From positions 61,824,359-61,888,358 of the forward strand of contig NC_081852.1 of assembly GCF_963259705.1 (NCBI RefSeq): a stretch of 64,000 nt of DNA, in the 5' to 3' direction. Position 1 is the stretch's first letter; each line of letters begins with the position of its first letter. The position numbers were made by a program, and so were the translations under genes. Below are positions 13,185-23,369 of the stretch, in pieces. The notes beneath the pieces are model-generated. The model was given only the letters and a program-made list of their open reading frames with translations, did no database searches and was not told the origin of the DNA. The stretch is from Myotis daubentonii. Its lineage: Eukaryota > Chordata > Mammalia > Chiroptera > Vespertilionidae.

Positions 13185-13426
13185 TTTTTTTTTTTTTTAA
13201 TCCTCACCCAAGGATATTTTTCCCATTGATTTTTTTAGAGAGAGTGGAAGAGAGGGGGAAGGGGGGGAAGAGAGAGAAACATCGATTGCTTGCCTCCTGC
13301 TTGAGCCCCAACTGGGGCCAGGACTTGAACCTGCAACTGAGGTACGTGCCCTTGACCGGGAGTTGAACCTGAGACCCTTCAGTCCTATGGCCGATGCTCT
13401 AAGCACTGAGCCGAGCTGGCCAGGGC
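13185..13426 (-). mobile_element. Ves-family SINE, inverted, with 14-bp target duplication
   Basis: Full-length inverted copy starting in a T run and TCCTCACCCAAGGATA and ending CCGAGCTGGCCAGGGC. Perfect target duplication TATGTTTGCTCTTT at 13171-13184 and 13427-13440. Subtype with the GGTGAGGATT 3' end. Confidence 0.95.
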
Positions 13427-13864
13427 TATGTTTGCTCTTTCAACCCCTTCTCCAAACATCCCAGCCCCACAGCCCATGCGTCCCTGCTATCAGCTCCACC
13501 ACGGAGGCCCAGACTGTGACAGCAGTCCCGACTCACAGCCCAGGCGGCCTCCCTGGCTCTCATGCTCCTGGCATCGGAGCCAGACAATGTGCAGGGGACG
13601 CCTCTGCCCGCAAAACTGGCGACCCCCAGCAAATGCCCCCCCTCTCCGCTGTCGGCTCCCTGCCTGCAGAGTAAGGACCTGGAAGCCTACACCTCACAGC
13701 TAAGTGCATGTTGTACCTCAAAGTCAGGCCACAGCCGGACCTGGCAACGTGGCGCAGTGGCAGCCCCGCAGCGAGCACGCAGTGCGTGGCCAGGGCTCAT
13801 GCCATGGTCGGAGTTTTTGTTTTTACTGCAGTAAAGGTTTCTATTGCTACCAGAATCCTTTTTA

Positions 13865-14082
13865 TATTTTTTAAATATGTATTTTTATTGATTTCAGAGA
13901 GGAAGAGAGATGGAGAGGGAGAGAGAAACATCAATGATGAGAAGGAATCATTGACTGGCTGCCTCCTGCACACCCCACGGGGATGGAGCCCACAACCCCA
14001 GCATGTGCCCTGTCCAGGAATCAAACCATGACCCCCTGGTTCACAGGTCGCCGCTCAACCGCTGAGCCACGCTGGTGGGGCC
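13865..14082 (-). mobile_element. Ves SINE, inverted (first of a tandem pair)
   Basis: Inverted full-length Ves copy ending CCACTGAGCCACGCTGGTGG... It is flanked by CAGAATCCTTTTTA at 13851-13864 and 14083-14096; the second copy of that duplication is shared with the next SINE. Confidence 0.94.
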
Positions 14083-14096
14083 CAGAATCCTTTTTA

Positions 14097-14327
14097 TTTT
14101 ATTTTATTTTATTTTAATATATTTTATTGATTTTTTACAGAGAGGAAGGGAGAGAGATAGAGAGTTAGAAACATCGATGAGAGAGAAACATCGATCAGCT
14201 GCCTCCTGCACATCTCCTACTGGGGGTGTGCCCGCAACCCAGCTACATGCCCTTGACCGGAATCGAACCTGGGACCTTTCAGTCCGCAGGCTGACGCTCT
14301 ATCCACTGAGCCAAACCGGTTTCGGCC
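14097..14327 (-). mobile_element. Ves SINE, inverted (second of a tandem pair)
   Basis: Inverted copy of a different Ves subtype, with (TTTTA)n at its tail and an AAACCGGTTTCGGCC end. The flanks are CAGAATCCTTTTTA at 14083-14096 and 14328-14341, the same target sequence as its neighbour, so two insertions used one site. Confidence 0.95.
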
Positions 14328-14341
14328 CAGAATCCTTTTTA

Positions 14342-15070
14342 AAAAGCCAGAGCCGGCACAATGTCGCATGTTTGCAGAAATGCTATCACAGCTAAAGCCA
14401 TGTACATGCAGAACAGTCCACTTTCACAGCGATTTTCCTATATGTTCACCAAAATTCATAAAAATTTAATGTCCTCCACTGACATAAACGGTTATTAACA
14501 GTTACGTGGGTTTATTTAGCATTTTATGGTGAATCTTTTACAGGAAATAATTGCATCAGGTACAGGAAGCTCAGAGCATATGCCAGCCCTTCCCAGATTG
14601 GCATAACCGTATTCCCAAGCCGGGAGGGGCCATAAATGCATTTAGCACCGCTTGAACAGCATCCCTGCCAGCGTGCCAACGCGGTACAGACGTGGAAAAA
14701 AACACGTCAAAAAGAATAAAAATGAAACAAAACGAGCGCACCCACTGTAAGTACATCCGGGCCCGTGCGAGTCTGTGCGGCAGAAGTCTGGGGGCACCTG
14801 CCTCCCTCTCTGAGTAGGCAGACCCCAGGTGCTGGGAAATTCTCACACGTGAACACAGAACTTCCCTCTGTAACTGGGATATGAGCCTAAGACCCCTGCT
14901 TTATGGATGAAGGAAAAAAGGGCCTCCGAGGGAGTATGCATGTAACCCCAAATTACAGAGAAGAGCGTAGGACCACAAAGCAGGCTGCCCAGCCGTAACC
15001 CCAAATTACACAGAAGAGCTTAAGGGCACCACACAAGCTGCCGAGCCGTGACCCCAGATGACCCAGCAGA
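14342..15070. other. intron 1 stretch without recognised features
   Basis: Unique sequence. 14944-15075 contains a diverged local repeat (ACCCCAAATTACAGAGAAGAG at 14945, ACCCCAAATTACACAGAAGAG at about 14998, ACCCCAGATGACCCAGCAGAG at about 15051), a spacing of about 53 bp. Nothing else recognised. Confidence 0.6.
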
Positions 15071-15078
15071 GCTTAGGG

Positions 15079-15294
15079 CAGGGGTGGGCAAACTTTTTGA
15101 CTCGAGGGCCACAATGGGTTCTTAAACTGGACCGGAGGGCCGGAACAAAAGCATGGATGGAGTGTTTGTGTGAACTAATATAAATTCAAAGTAAACATCA
15201 TTACATAAAAGGGTACGGTCTTTTTTTTTTTTTTAGTTTTATTCCTTTCAAACGGGCTGGATCCGGCCCGCGGGCCGTAGTTTGCCCACGGCTG
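15079..15294 (+). mobile_element. non-autonomous hAT (MITE), 216 bp
   Basis: Terminal inverted repeats CAGGGGTGGGCAAACT and AGTTTGCCCACGGCTG; 8-bp target duplication GCTTAGGG at 15071-15078 and 15295-15302. No coding capacity; it must have been moved by a hAT transposase supplied in trans. A near-identical copy lies at 56766-56983. Confidence 0.95.
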
Positions 15295-15393
15295 GCTTAG
15301 GGCTACAACGCAGGCTGTCCAGTCCCCAGCCTCTGTCCTTAGATTCACCGCCTAAGCAGTCCTCTACTAAAGCCAAAATAAAGACTCAACTTT

Positions 15394-15607
15394 CGCCCGT
15401 CCGGCGTGGCTCAGTGGTGGAGCTTCGACCTATGAAGCAGGAGGTCACGGTTCGATTCCCAGTGAAGGGCACACGCTGGGGATGCGGGCTCGATCCCTAG
15501 TTTGGAGGCAGCCAATGAATGATTCTCTCTCATCGTTGATGTTTCTCTCTCTCTCTCCCTCATCCTTCCGCTCTGAAATAAAATATATATGTATATTTTT
15601 AAAAAAC
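15394..15607 (+). mobile_element. Ves SINE
   Basis: Head CGCCCGTCCGGCGTGGCTCA, box B-like GGTTCGATTCC, a shortened body and an A-rich tail. The GGCGTGCAGG segment usual after the second box is deleted (reads TAGTTTGGAGGCAGCC). Confidence 0.9.
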
Positions 15608-15664
15608 AAAACTCTTTCTGAGATTATTGGACAAGGGAGTGGGAGTAAGGGGGGAAGGTGGTAG

Positions 15665-16015
15665 GTAGCACAATGGCCCCCAAAGTCATTCACGTCCGAA
15701 TCACCAGGCGCTGCCAGGATGGCACCTTTCATGGTGGCTGTGAGGAGGTGAAAGGCCTTGAGGTGGGGGTGCCAGTCCTGGATGACCCACCTGAGCCCAG
15801 TGTAACCTCAAGGTCCGTGTAAGTGGGAGTCAGGGGGGGTCAGAGTCAGAGCGGAGACGCGGTGACAGCAGCCGAAGTCAACGTGAGCAAGGAGGGGGCC
15901 GCCTGCAGGAAGAGGCACCCTATGGACCCCCAGAGGCTCCAGGAGGAAGCGACCCGCCCGCTCGGGGCAGCGGGAGAGGGACCCCTGCAGGCGTCTAACT
16001 CGGACAACCTGTGAC
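15665..16015 (+). repeat. probable ancient interspersed repeat
   Basis: The order of phrases (CCCCCAAAGTCATTCACGTC, GGCACCTTTCATGG, GTGTAACCTCAAGGTCC, AGTCAGAGCGGAGACGCGGTG, CCCCCAGAGGCTCCAGGAGG) resembles a common old mammalian interspersed repeat whose name I cannot assign from memory. A short conserved-looking open frame on either strand is explained by this. Confidence 0.45.
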
Positions 16016-16889
16016 CGGGGTGCCCCAATTCTTGGGGTGATAGAAAAATGAGGAACAACGTTCATTATTTCTTAAATAAACCCAAAAGTGTTCCATGGAA
16101 AAGGCTATTCCTTATGCTGATTCCTTGACCGGTCGGAGCTGCCCCTTTCTGGGGAGGGAGGGCAGGGACGGGAAAGCGTGGAAGCGCCCTTGCCTGTGGG
16201 AGGGCGATGAAGATGGATGGCATCTGGGTTTAAATGTCTTCCCTCCACTGAAGCGCAAAGATGGCGGCCTCTTTGCCAGGCGCCCAACTTACCATCTTTA
16301 TTTTTCTGATCAGTTGCGATCTGAGAACAGCTTCAGGAGAGAATATGTCCATCCACCACCCCTTGGAGAGCGTGGCATTCACCACCTCTGTCCGGTGAGC
16401 TGCGTGTCTAACGTATTGCTCCTCCTCCTCAAACACCTTCACCCTTCTAACAGCCTGGCTAGAGACGGCGGCCGGGGCCACCTGCACGGCCAGGGGAGCG
16501 TCTCGATCCCGGACTGCAGACTCCGGGGCCGGACTTGTTGCTCGTGCGCAACAGGACCCGGGAAAGGATGTGGCGATCAGCCAGCACGGAGGCTCTTTCC
16601 CAGGATGTGCTGTTTCTGTTTCCAGAAGAGCCAGCAGCAGCCCTGGATCCTTTTTTCCCAAACTTCTGCCCACGGAGCTCACATGCACCAGAGATGTGAG
16701 GAGGGAAAGGCCTGGCCCCGGCTCCATCTGCTCGCCCTATAAACACCACCCAGGGGGGTAAGGAAAGACCTGCAGCTCACCAATCACAGAGGGGGCTTCC
16801 ACGTGCACCCATACTGTTAACAGTACTGACGCTGAGGGTGCCGCGAATGACGCTGCTGCGGCTGATGGTGTGATGGCGGAACCCCAGGA
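16016..16889. other. intron 1 stretch without recognised features
   Basis: Unique sequence with long overlapping open frames on both strands but no recognisable protein domain. I see no splice-consistent exon. Confidence 0.55.
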
Positions 16890-17269
16890 ATGATGTGAAG
16901 GTGGTGATGGTGATGGTGATGGTGATGGTGAGAACAGTAATGGTGAAGGAAGTGATGATGGTGGTGATAATGATGGTGGTGATGGTGGTCATGGTGAGGA
17001 TGATGACGGTGATTATGATGATGGTGGTGGTGATGATAATGATGGTGATAATGATGATGATGATGATGATGATGGTGATGATAGTAATGGTGGTGATAGT
17101 GCTGGTGATGGTGATTATGATGATGGTGATGATAATGATGGTGGTGATGGTGATGGTGGTCATGGTGAGGATGATGATGGTGATAATGATGATGATGGTG
17201 GTGATGGTGAGGATGGTGATAATAATGATGATAATGATGCTGACAGTGCTGCTGCTGCTGCTGCTGCTA
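16890..17269 (+). repeat. (GAT/GGT)n imperfect satellite tract with (GCT)7
   Basis: About 360 bp of GATGGTGATGATAAT-type triplets, interrupted, then (GCT)n at 17248-17268. It keeps frames open in both strands (all-Met/Val or all-Ile/Thr translations), which are artefacts. It lies in DOCK1 intron 1. Confidence 0.95.
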
Positions 17270-17279
17270 TGGTACCGGC

Positions 17280-17440
17280 TGACATTTACTGCGTATATTC
17301 CATGGGCCAGGCATTGAGGTAAGTGCTTCACATGCTCAGACTAATTTAATCCTCACAAGAGTCCTGTGAGGTGAACACAGAGTTTTCCCTATTTCCCTCA
17401 CCAGGGTTTCCAGCAGCTTAGAGTCTGCCCGGGGGTGAGC
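17280..17440 (-). mobile_element. MIR SINE remnant
   Basis: GACATTTACTGCGTATATTC, GGGCCAGGCATTGAGG and TAATTTAATCCTCACAAGAG match the complement of the 3' half of the mammalian MIR family. Heavily diverged. Confidence 0.6.
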
Positions 17441-17687
17441 AGCCAGTGGAGAGGCTGTGTGGCGCCAGAGGCCACAGTGATAAAGCCCTCCACAGTCTCA
17501 TCCTCAATCCTCGGCCAGAGTCAGTCATCTCTGGGCCTCAGATTGGCCTCCTGATGGCAAAGGACAACATCCAGCTTGAAGCCGCCTGGCAGGCAGACGG
17601 GTCCGTGCAGCCCGAAAGCCCGCTACCGCCTAAAGCCTGGGCTAAGGAGGCCTCACTCCTCACACAGAAAACCCAAGCTGGGAGTCA

Positions 17688-17860
17688 TTCCAGAAATGCA
17701 AGGTTGGCTTGACCTCCGAAAACCAATCAGTATAATTCAGCCACATTAACAGAGTAAAGGATAAAAAAAACCATCACCTGATCATCTCAATGGGTGCAGA
17801 AAAAGGATTTGAGGAAACATAATTCCCTTTCGAGAAAAATAATAAAACCTACTTGACCAC
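17688..17860 (+). mobile_element. L1 ORF2 fragment
   Basis: CCAGAAATGCAAGGTTGGCT, CCAATCAGTATAATTCAGCC and ATCATCTCAATGGGTGCAGA match the reverse transcriptase part of L1 ORF2. Short and decayed. Confidence 0.7.
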
Positions 17861-18189
17861 TCTGACATTAGGGAAAAAACACTACGAGCCATCACCGACG
17901 TCGGAGTCCCACGGAGAGGAGTGTGACTTGCTCGAGTGGGCACAGGGAATTCCGCAGCCCTGGGACCCGGTGTTCCTTTCGGACTGTCTCCACCACCCCA
18001 CCGTGCCTGGCCCACACCCTCACCATCTCTCACTGAAATGAAACATAACATTTGGCTGGTCTCCCAGCTCAAGTTACACTAACTGTATGAACGCTCTTCT
18101 CTCCATCGCCAGAGTTACCTTCTTTAACTCTGGCTCGAAAACACTGCCCCATTTCCCTTCGCTTTCTCATTAGTGGCTAAATTCTCCAG

Positions 18190-18415
18190 CTCAGCATTCA
18201 GAATCCTAGGTGGTCTGACTTCAACCCACCTTTCCAATCTCACCTCTCTCCCCACCCCACCTCCCCCCACCCCAGGGCCTGCTATAAGCCCCTCCACAGT
18301 CTGGGAAGGCCCCTCCTCCTGTACCTCTGGAGACCCCTCCTGTCTGCCAGGCCTGCCTTTAATTTCACCTCCTGCAGATCCTCACTGAATTCTGACTCTC
18401 TCCCTCAACCCAAAC
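18190..18415 (+). mobile_element. L2 LINE fragment
   Basis: CTCAGCATTCAGAATCCTAG, GACTTCAACCCACCTTTCC and CCTCCTGTACCTCTGGAGA recall the 3' region of L2. Diverged; family call is from phrase order only. Confidence 0.5.
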
Positions 18416-18517
18416 CAGGTACGTGCACACCTGAATTAACTGCCCACTGTGACCTTCCCTAGAAGCGCTGACACACCCCACAGCCCTGGAGAGCTGCTAT
18501 CTCTATTCCCTCTAGAC

Positions 18518-18828
18518 CAGCGGTTCTCAACCTGTGGGTCGCGACCCCTTTGGGGGTCGAACGACCCTTTCACAGGGGTCACCTAAGACCATCGGAAAAC
18601 ACATATATAATTGCATATTGTTTTTGTGATTCATCACTATGCTTTAATTATGTTCAATTTGTAACAATAAAAATACATCCTGCATATTAGATATTTACAT
18701 GGCGATTCCTAACAGTAGCAAAATTACAGTTATGAAGTAGCAACGAAAATAATTTTATGGTTGGGGGTCACCACAACATGAGGAACTGTACTAAAGGGCC
18801 GCGGCATTAGGAAGGTTGAGAACCACTG
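18518..18828 (+). mobile_element. non-autonomous hAT (MITE), 311 bp
   Basis: Terminal inverted repeats CAGCGGTTCTCAACCT and AGGTTGAGAACCACTG. Target duplication CTCTAGAC at 18510-18517 and 18829-18836. This is one of the longer copies of the family; relatives at 28654, 39931, 41912, 44494 and 49161. Confidence 0.96.
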
Positions 18829-18836
18829 CTCTAGAC

Positions 18837-18887
18837 CAGCGGTCACCAACCTTTCAGACCCCGCGGACCACTGGTTGGCAACCGCTG
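18837..18887 (+). mobile_element. 51-bp mini-hAT
   Basis: Begins CAGCGGTCACCAACCTTTC and ends GGTTGGCAACCGCTG, forming hAT-like inverted ends with almost no interior. Flanks CTCTAGAC (18829-18836) and CTCGAGAC (18888-18895): it abuts the previous hAT and shares its target site. Confidence 0.85.
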
Positions 18888-18895
18888 CTCGAGAC

Positions 18896-19734
18896 CAAAC
18901 TCCTTGGGGAGGTCAAACATTTATTCATCACTGGATTTTCCACATGCCTTGTGGGCACTCAACAAAAATTCACTGAATTTGACCGGATCACAACATATTC
19001 CTGTGTGTGAGGTTGGTGATGGAATGAAAGCAAAAATCGTATTAATTTGCTCCCCTTCAAAATGATCTTGTCCTTCGCAGAAAGATCTAGGAGACCAAGA
19101 TTCTTTAACCAATAGGAAAGAGAGACACAAGATGCGCTGTCCAGGCCCTGGTTTGGTCTCTCCCATGTAACGAGATAATCCACCGTCAGCGCCAGGCCTC
19201 CTGGAAGCGCCCAAGGCGCGAGCCTGACCACACGTCCCTCCTGGCGTCTGCTCAGCGACGTTCCTCCACCCCAGGCCCATCCTCCTGAAACACTGCAAGC
19301 AGCAATTTAAAAGTTAATTCATTTTTTAAAAAAGTCAGTTTGTGAAAATGAATTGCGTTGCCTGTGATCTCATTCACTCTGTCTTGCCTTCAGTTGGAAA
19401 AAAAGTGGCCAATAGCACCCATCTCTCAGGGCTGGGGAAACGCAGGCCCCGCCCCCAAGGAGACAGGGAGGGGGCATGCCCTGCCTGCGCCCCAGCCTGG
19501 TTTCCTTCTAAAGGGCTGCCCTCTGCTGTTCCCAGGTCCAAGAGGCCTACACAAGCTCATCTAGTCTCTGCCAATACACCCTCAGCAGTTCCAGGGACTC
19601 CCGCGGCGCCTGCTCTGCCCAGCGCGGGCTGGGGCTGGGGTCAGAGGACAGCTGAGCGCGGTGCTGCCACAGCCGGGTCTCTGAGGAAAAGGCCTTTCAC
19701 ACACTGGCCGCACCCGGCAAACTCAGATTCTACA
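18896..19734. other. intron 1 stretch without recognised features
   Basis: Unique intronic sequence; nothing recognised on either strand. Confidence 0.6.
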
Positions 19735-20285
19735 GACGCCCCTTCTGGGTGTGCACCCAAAGGACTCAGGGCGGGACTTGGATAGATGTTTGCACGTGTC
19801 CAGAGCAGCAGCGTCACAGTAGCTACGTGGTGGAAGCAGCCCTGGAGTCCATGGGCAGGTGAGTGTCAGCACAATAGGGCCTATGCCCACGATGAAAACC
19901 ATCCAGCCTTTAGGAGGGCTCTGACCTGGCCGTGCTGCCTGGAGGGCATGGCGCTCAGTGAAATTAGCCAGACACACACACAGGCCAGGCATTGTGCACG
20001 TCCATGCACAGGGAGGACCGGAATGGCCATGTCCACAGGGACAGACAGAAAGCAGGGCGGTGACTGCCAAAGGCGCAGGGGAGGGGCGTGGGGAGTTAAT
20101 GTTTAATGGGTGTAACAACAACAACTAATATTTCATGGGTGGAGCGTTTCAGTGGGGGAAGATGGAAAGTTCTGGAGGTGGGTGGCTGCCCAACAATGTG
20201 TATGTGCTTCACGGCACAGAACCAGTCACCTCGCAGTGCGTAAGCAGCTCACTTTACAGCACATCTATTTACCATCATAATAAAT
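19735..20285 (+). mobile_element. L1 3' end
   Basis: TCTGGGTGTGCACCCAAAGG, GTAGCTACGTGGTGGAAGCA, CAGTGAAATTAGCCAGACAC, GGGGAGTTAATGTTTAATGG and GGAAAGTTCTGGAGGTGG follow the order of an old L1 3' end (ORF2 C terminus into 3' UTR). A Ves SINE is inserted immediately after. Confidence 0.75.
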
Positions 20286-20294
20286 AAGATGCAA

Positions 20295-20495
20295 CGGCTC
20301 ATTGGCTGGAGCGTCAGCCCTAGGACTGAAGGGTCCCAGGTCCGATTCTGGTCAAGGGCAGGTACCTCGATTGCAGGTTCCTCCTGGCCCTGGTTGGACC
20401 CATGCGGGAGGCAACCAATGGATGTGTTTCTCTGTCTCTCTCCCTCCTGTCCATTCTCTCTAAAAATCAATGGGAAAATGTCCCTGGGTGAGGAT

Positions 20496-20544
<49 letters not shown>
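20295..20544 (+). mobile_element. Ves-family SINE with (CA)n tail
   Basis: The target duplication AAGATGCAA (20286-20294 and 20545-20553) encloses both the SINE and a 46-bp (CA)n run (20499-20544) that follows GGGTGAGGATTAA. The dinucleotide therefore grew from the SINE tail after insertion. Confidence 0.92.
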
Positions 20545-20546
<2 letters not shown>

Positions 20547-20653
20547 GATGCAATGGATAAAGGAAAGGCTGGTAAAGTAAATTGAGGAAAGTTCCTTATG
20601 GGTTTAGCATCTCCTTGACTGTGATGGGAAACACTCAATGGTTCCACATACAA

Positions 20654-20656
<3 letters not shown>

Positions 20657-20722
<66 letters not shown>
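20657..20722 (+). repeat. (GA)n microsatellite
   Basis: A 66-bp uninterrupted GA run. It opens an artefactual Arg-Glu repeat frame. Confidence 0.98.
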
Positions 20723-20724
<2 letters not shown>

Positions 20725-21796
20725 CACATTTCTAACAAGGATACCACTTTCAAATTCACAAAGTCACTCCTGCGGGTTCCTATCTTTCTTTCTTAGGAAT
20801 AGAGAGCTTGTTTCTCTGCCAATAAAATCCCCCGAGGCAGGACTTCCTGCAACATCTGGATATTAGAATCAAGGAACTCATCTAAATAATTAAAGAGGGG
20901 GGGCAGGGCGCGGTAAGATAAGTAACATCCCCTGTTATTCAACAGTCTCTCTGCCTTTTGGACGGAACAGGTGGGAGGGACGGTGGAGATAAATGTGAAA
21001 AGAAATATGTAAAAGAGTCTTTTCTCAGATTCTAATTGAAGTGATAGACACAATTCAATGATATTTTAATATCTTCCCTCAGAACAAAATCGCACCGTAT
21101 GCCTTATTCACAACTAGCCAGAAGGTCACGGTGCCCAAAACATGCAGGTTTCTTGGGAAATACACTGGGTGGTGGGTGAATGCTGGCTTTACGGTTTTCT
21201 GTGACGGGGAAAAATAAGACTCCGCTTTCAACACTCTTTGTCTTTCATCAGGTCAGGGCTGGGCGAGAAGCCACTGCCCTCATTATTGACAGTCTTTGCA
21301 AATCCGCCCACAAACAAGAATAGCCTGAGCTGACCTGAAAATGACCTCTTTTCGCGCTTAACTGTGTTCAGCAGCAGAGGGGTGTAGAGCTGAGATGGGG
21401 GAAAGATCCGATCTCTTTAATCATCCTTCTCCAGGTAGAAAAAGTATTGCAGTTTCGGCGAACGCATGCTGGTGGAGTAGCCAGAACCATACCGCCACCG
21501 CCACCCCCAGGCAGGGCACACCACAGGACCAGGGGGCTGGGCGTGCAACGCCTACCCCTCTGGGCAGCTGGGCCAGCCAGCCAGGTGGGTGTGAGCTCGG
21601 TGGTCCCACACCCAGGGGCGGTCCCTGAGGCTCCAGGTGCGGACATGGGCAGCCAGGACCTGCTGAATGCTGGATGCCAGGCAGGTCTTACTGTCTCTGC
21701 TTTAAACCAGGCCAGGACTCGCCCTGCCCCCCACTGGTCAGACTGGTTCTTCCTGAAGGGCACCTTCAGCAGGGGCACAGTGAGCACTGGCACCTG
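20723..21796. other. intron 1 stretch without recognised features
   Basis: Unique sequence. No repeat family, exon or RNA recognised. Confidence 0.6.
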
Positions 21797-21919
21797 GTTC
21801 AGTCCCCAGTGTGGGGCGTGAGGAGGCAGCCAATCCATGGTTCTCTCTCATCACTGATGTTTGTCTCTCTCTCCTTCTCCCTTCCTCTCTAAAATCAATT
21901 TAAAAATTAAAAAAAAAAT
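21797..21919 (+). mobile_element. Ves SINE, 5'-truncated
   Basis: Starts within the second half (TTCAGTCCCCAGTGTGGGGC) and keeps the CT-rich body and A-rich tail. The tRNA-like head is missing. Confidence 0.85.
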
Positions 21920-21928
21920 AAGAGTCTC

Positions 21929-22168
21929 GCCCTGGCCGGTGTGGCACAGTGGATAGAGCGCTGGCCTGCAGACTGAAGGGTCCCAGGTTCGATTCTGGTC
22001 AGGGGCATATGCCTGGGTTGCAGGCTCAATCCCCAGTGGGGGGGGGCGGGGGCGTGCAAGAGGCAGCCAATCAATGATTCTCTCTCATCATTGATGTTTC
22101 TATCTCTCTCTCTCCTTGTCCTTTCCTCTCTGGAATCAATAAAAATATATTCTTAAAAAAACAAAAAA
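21929..22168 (+). mobile_element. Ves SINE, full length
   Basis: Head CCCTGGCCGGTGTGGCACAG, box B-like GGTTCGATTCT, body and A-rich tail. Flanked by AAGAGTCTC (21920-21928) and AAGAGGCTC (22169-22177). Confidence 0.94.
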
Positions 22169-22177
22169 AAGAGGCTC

Positions 22178-22580
22178 CATCGACAGGTGAATGGATAAAC
22201 AATATGTGGTTTACACACAGGATGGGACGCTCTTCAGTCTAAAAAAGGAATGAAGTCCGACACCTACTACAACGTGGATGAACCCCGAGGACACTGCCCT
22301 AAGTGAAATAAGCAGTCACAGGGCAGATACGGGATGACCCCGCCTCTGTGAGGTACCCTGAGCAGTAAAACTCAATGGGACAGAAGGTGGAGAGGTGGTG
22401 CCCAGGGGCTGGGGGACTCAGTGTTTAATGGGGAGAGTTTCAGTTTTGCAAGATGAGAAACTTCTGGAGATGGATGGTAGGGCCAGCTGTGCAATACTGT
22501 CACTGTCCTGACGCCCCTGAACTGTACACCTAAAAATGCCCAGAACTGTTCATTTGATGTTATGCATATTTTACCATGAT
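22178..22580 (+). mobile_element. L1 3' end
   Basis: CATCGACAGGTGAATGGATA, CTACTACAACGTGGATGAAC, AAGTGAAATAAGCAGTCAC, GGCTGGGGGACTCAGTGTTT and CTGAACTGTACACCTAAAAA follow the same L1 subfamily as 19735-20285. The TCATTTGATGTTATGCATAT end is the 3' UTR. Confidence 0.8.
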
Positions 22581-23160
22581 TTACAAGAGAAAAAGAAGTC
22601 AGTGCACGGGGCTGTGTGGCCACAGGTCTCAGGCCTGCGGATCTGACTGCGGCTTTAAGATTTCACCTCCAGAATGAGGCGCCCATTCTGCAAGGGTGGG
22701 GCTCCCCCGGCCGAGCCCAGGCCAAGCCTGAAGAGCTGTGTGATATTTTAATAGTCATTTCAATTGACTACAAAAATACAGAGTCATGTCATAAAATTGC
22801 TTTTGCAGCGTGGTAGAAATACTTAGCGAGATGAGCAATGCTTAGCGAGAGGCTGTGAAACCTATTTGCTTGCTTATAGAGTTGCTGCTGAATGGGACAA
22901 AAGCAGAAGATGATAAAAGGCAGGCAGCAGAGATTCCACCCGGCAAACGCAGCCACGACGGGCCTGCCATGATCCTCAGCAAGCAGGATCCGCTCAGGCT
23001 CGTTTTGAATGCGTTGAGCAAAAAACTGACCCTCTCTCTACTACCTGTTCCTTTGTTTCACTTTTAATGTTTAAAGCTCCACCAGATGGGATATCAGCAC
23101 ATGCTCATTTCCCTCAAGTCCCTGCCGCTGCATCTGACCCGCCCCCAGCGTGCTCTAGAG

Positions 23161-23227
23161 CAGCGGTTACCGAATGGTTGTCCGTGGCCCACTGGTAGTC
23201 CGGGAGGTCAGAAGGTTGGCGATCCTG
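23161..23227 (+). mobile_element. 67-bp mini-hAT
   Basis: CAGCGGTTACCGAATGGTTG to AGAAGGTTGGCGATCCTG, flanked by CTCTAGAG (23153-23160) and CTCTAGAT (23228-23235). The same CTAG-centred target as the larger hATs. Ends are hAT-like, but the inverted match is weak. Confidence 0.7.
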
Positions 23228-23369
23228 CTCTAGATAACACCTCAGCTGACCCCCGCGAAGCCACAACACCCCTCCAACCCAACACAAATTATTTCCTCCA
23301 CCAAAACAGCTTCCTAGGAAAATTCCCAACCACAAATGAGGGTTATCCTACTCACACTGCTCCCATGAG

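Noticed and set aside
16777..17331. 184-codon Ile/Thr frame (minus) and Met/Val frame (plus)
   Set aside because: Both are translations of the (GAT/GGT)n tract.
20582..20866. Arg-Glu repeat frame
   Set aside because: Translation of the (GA)n microsatellite.
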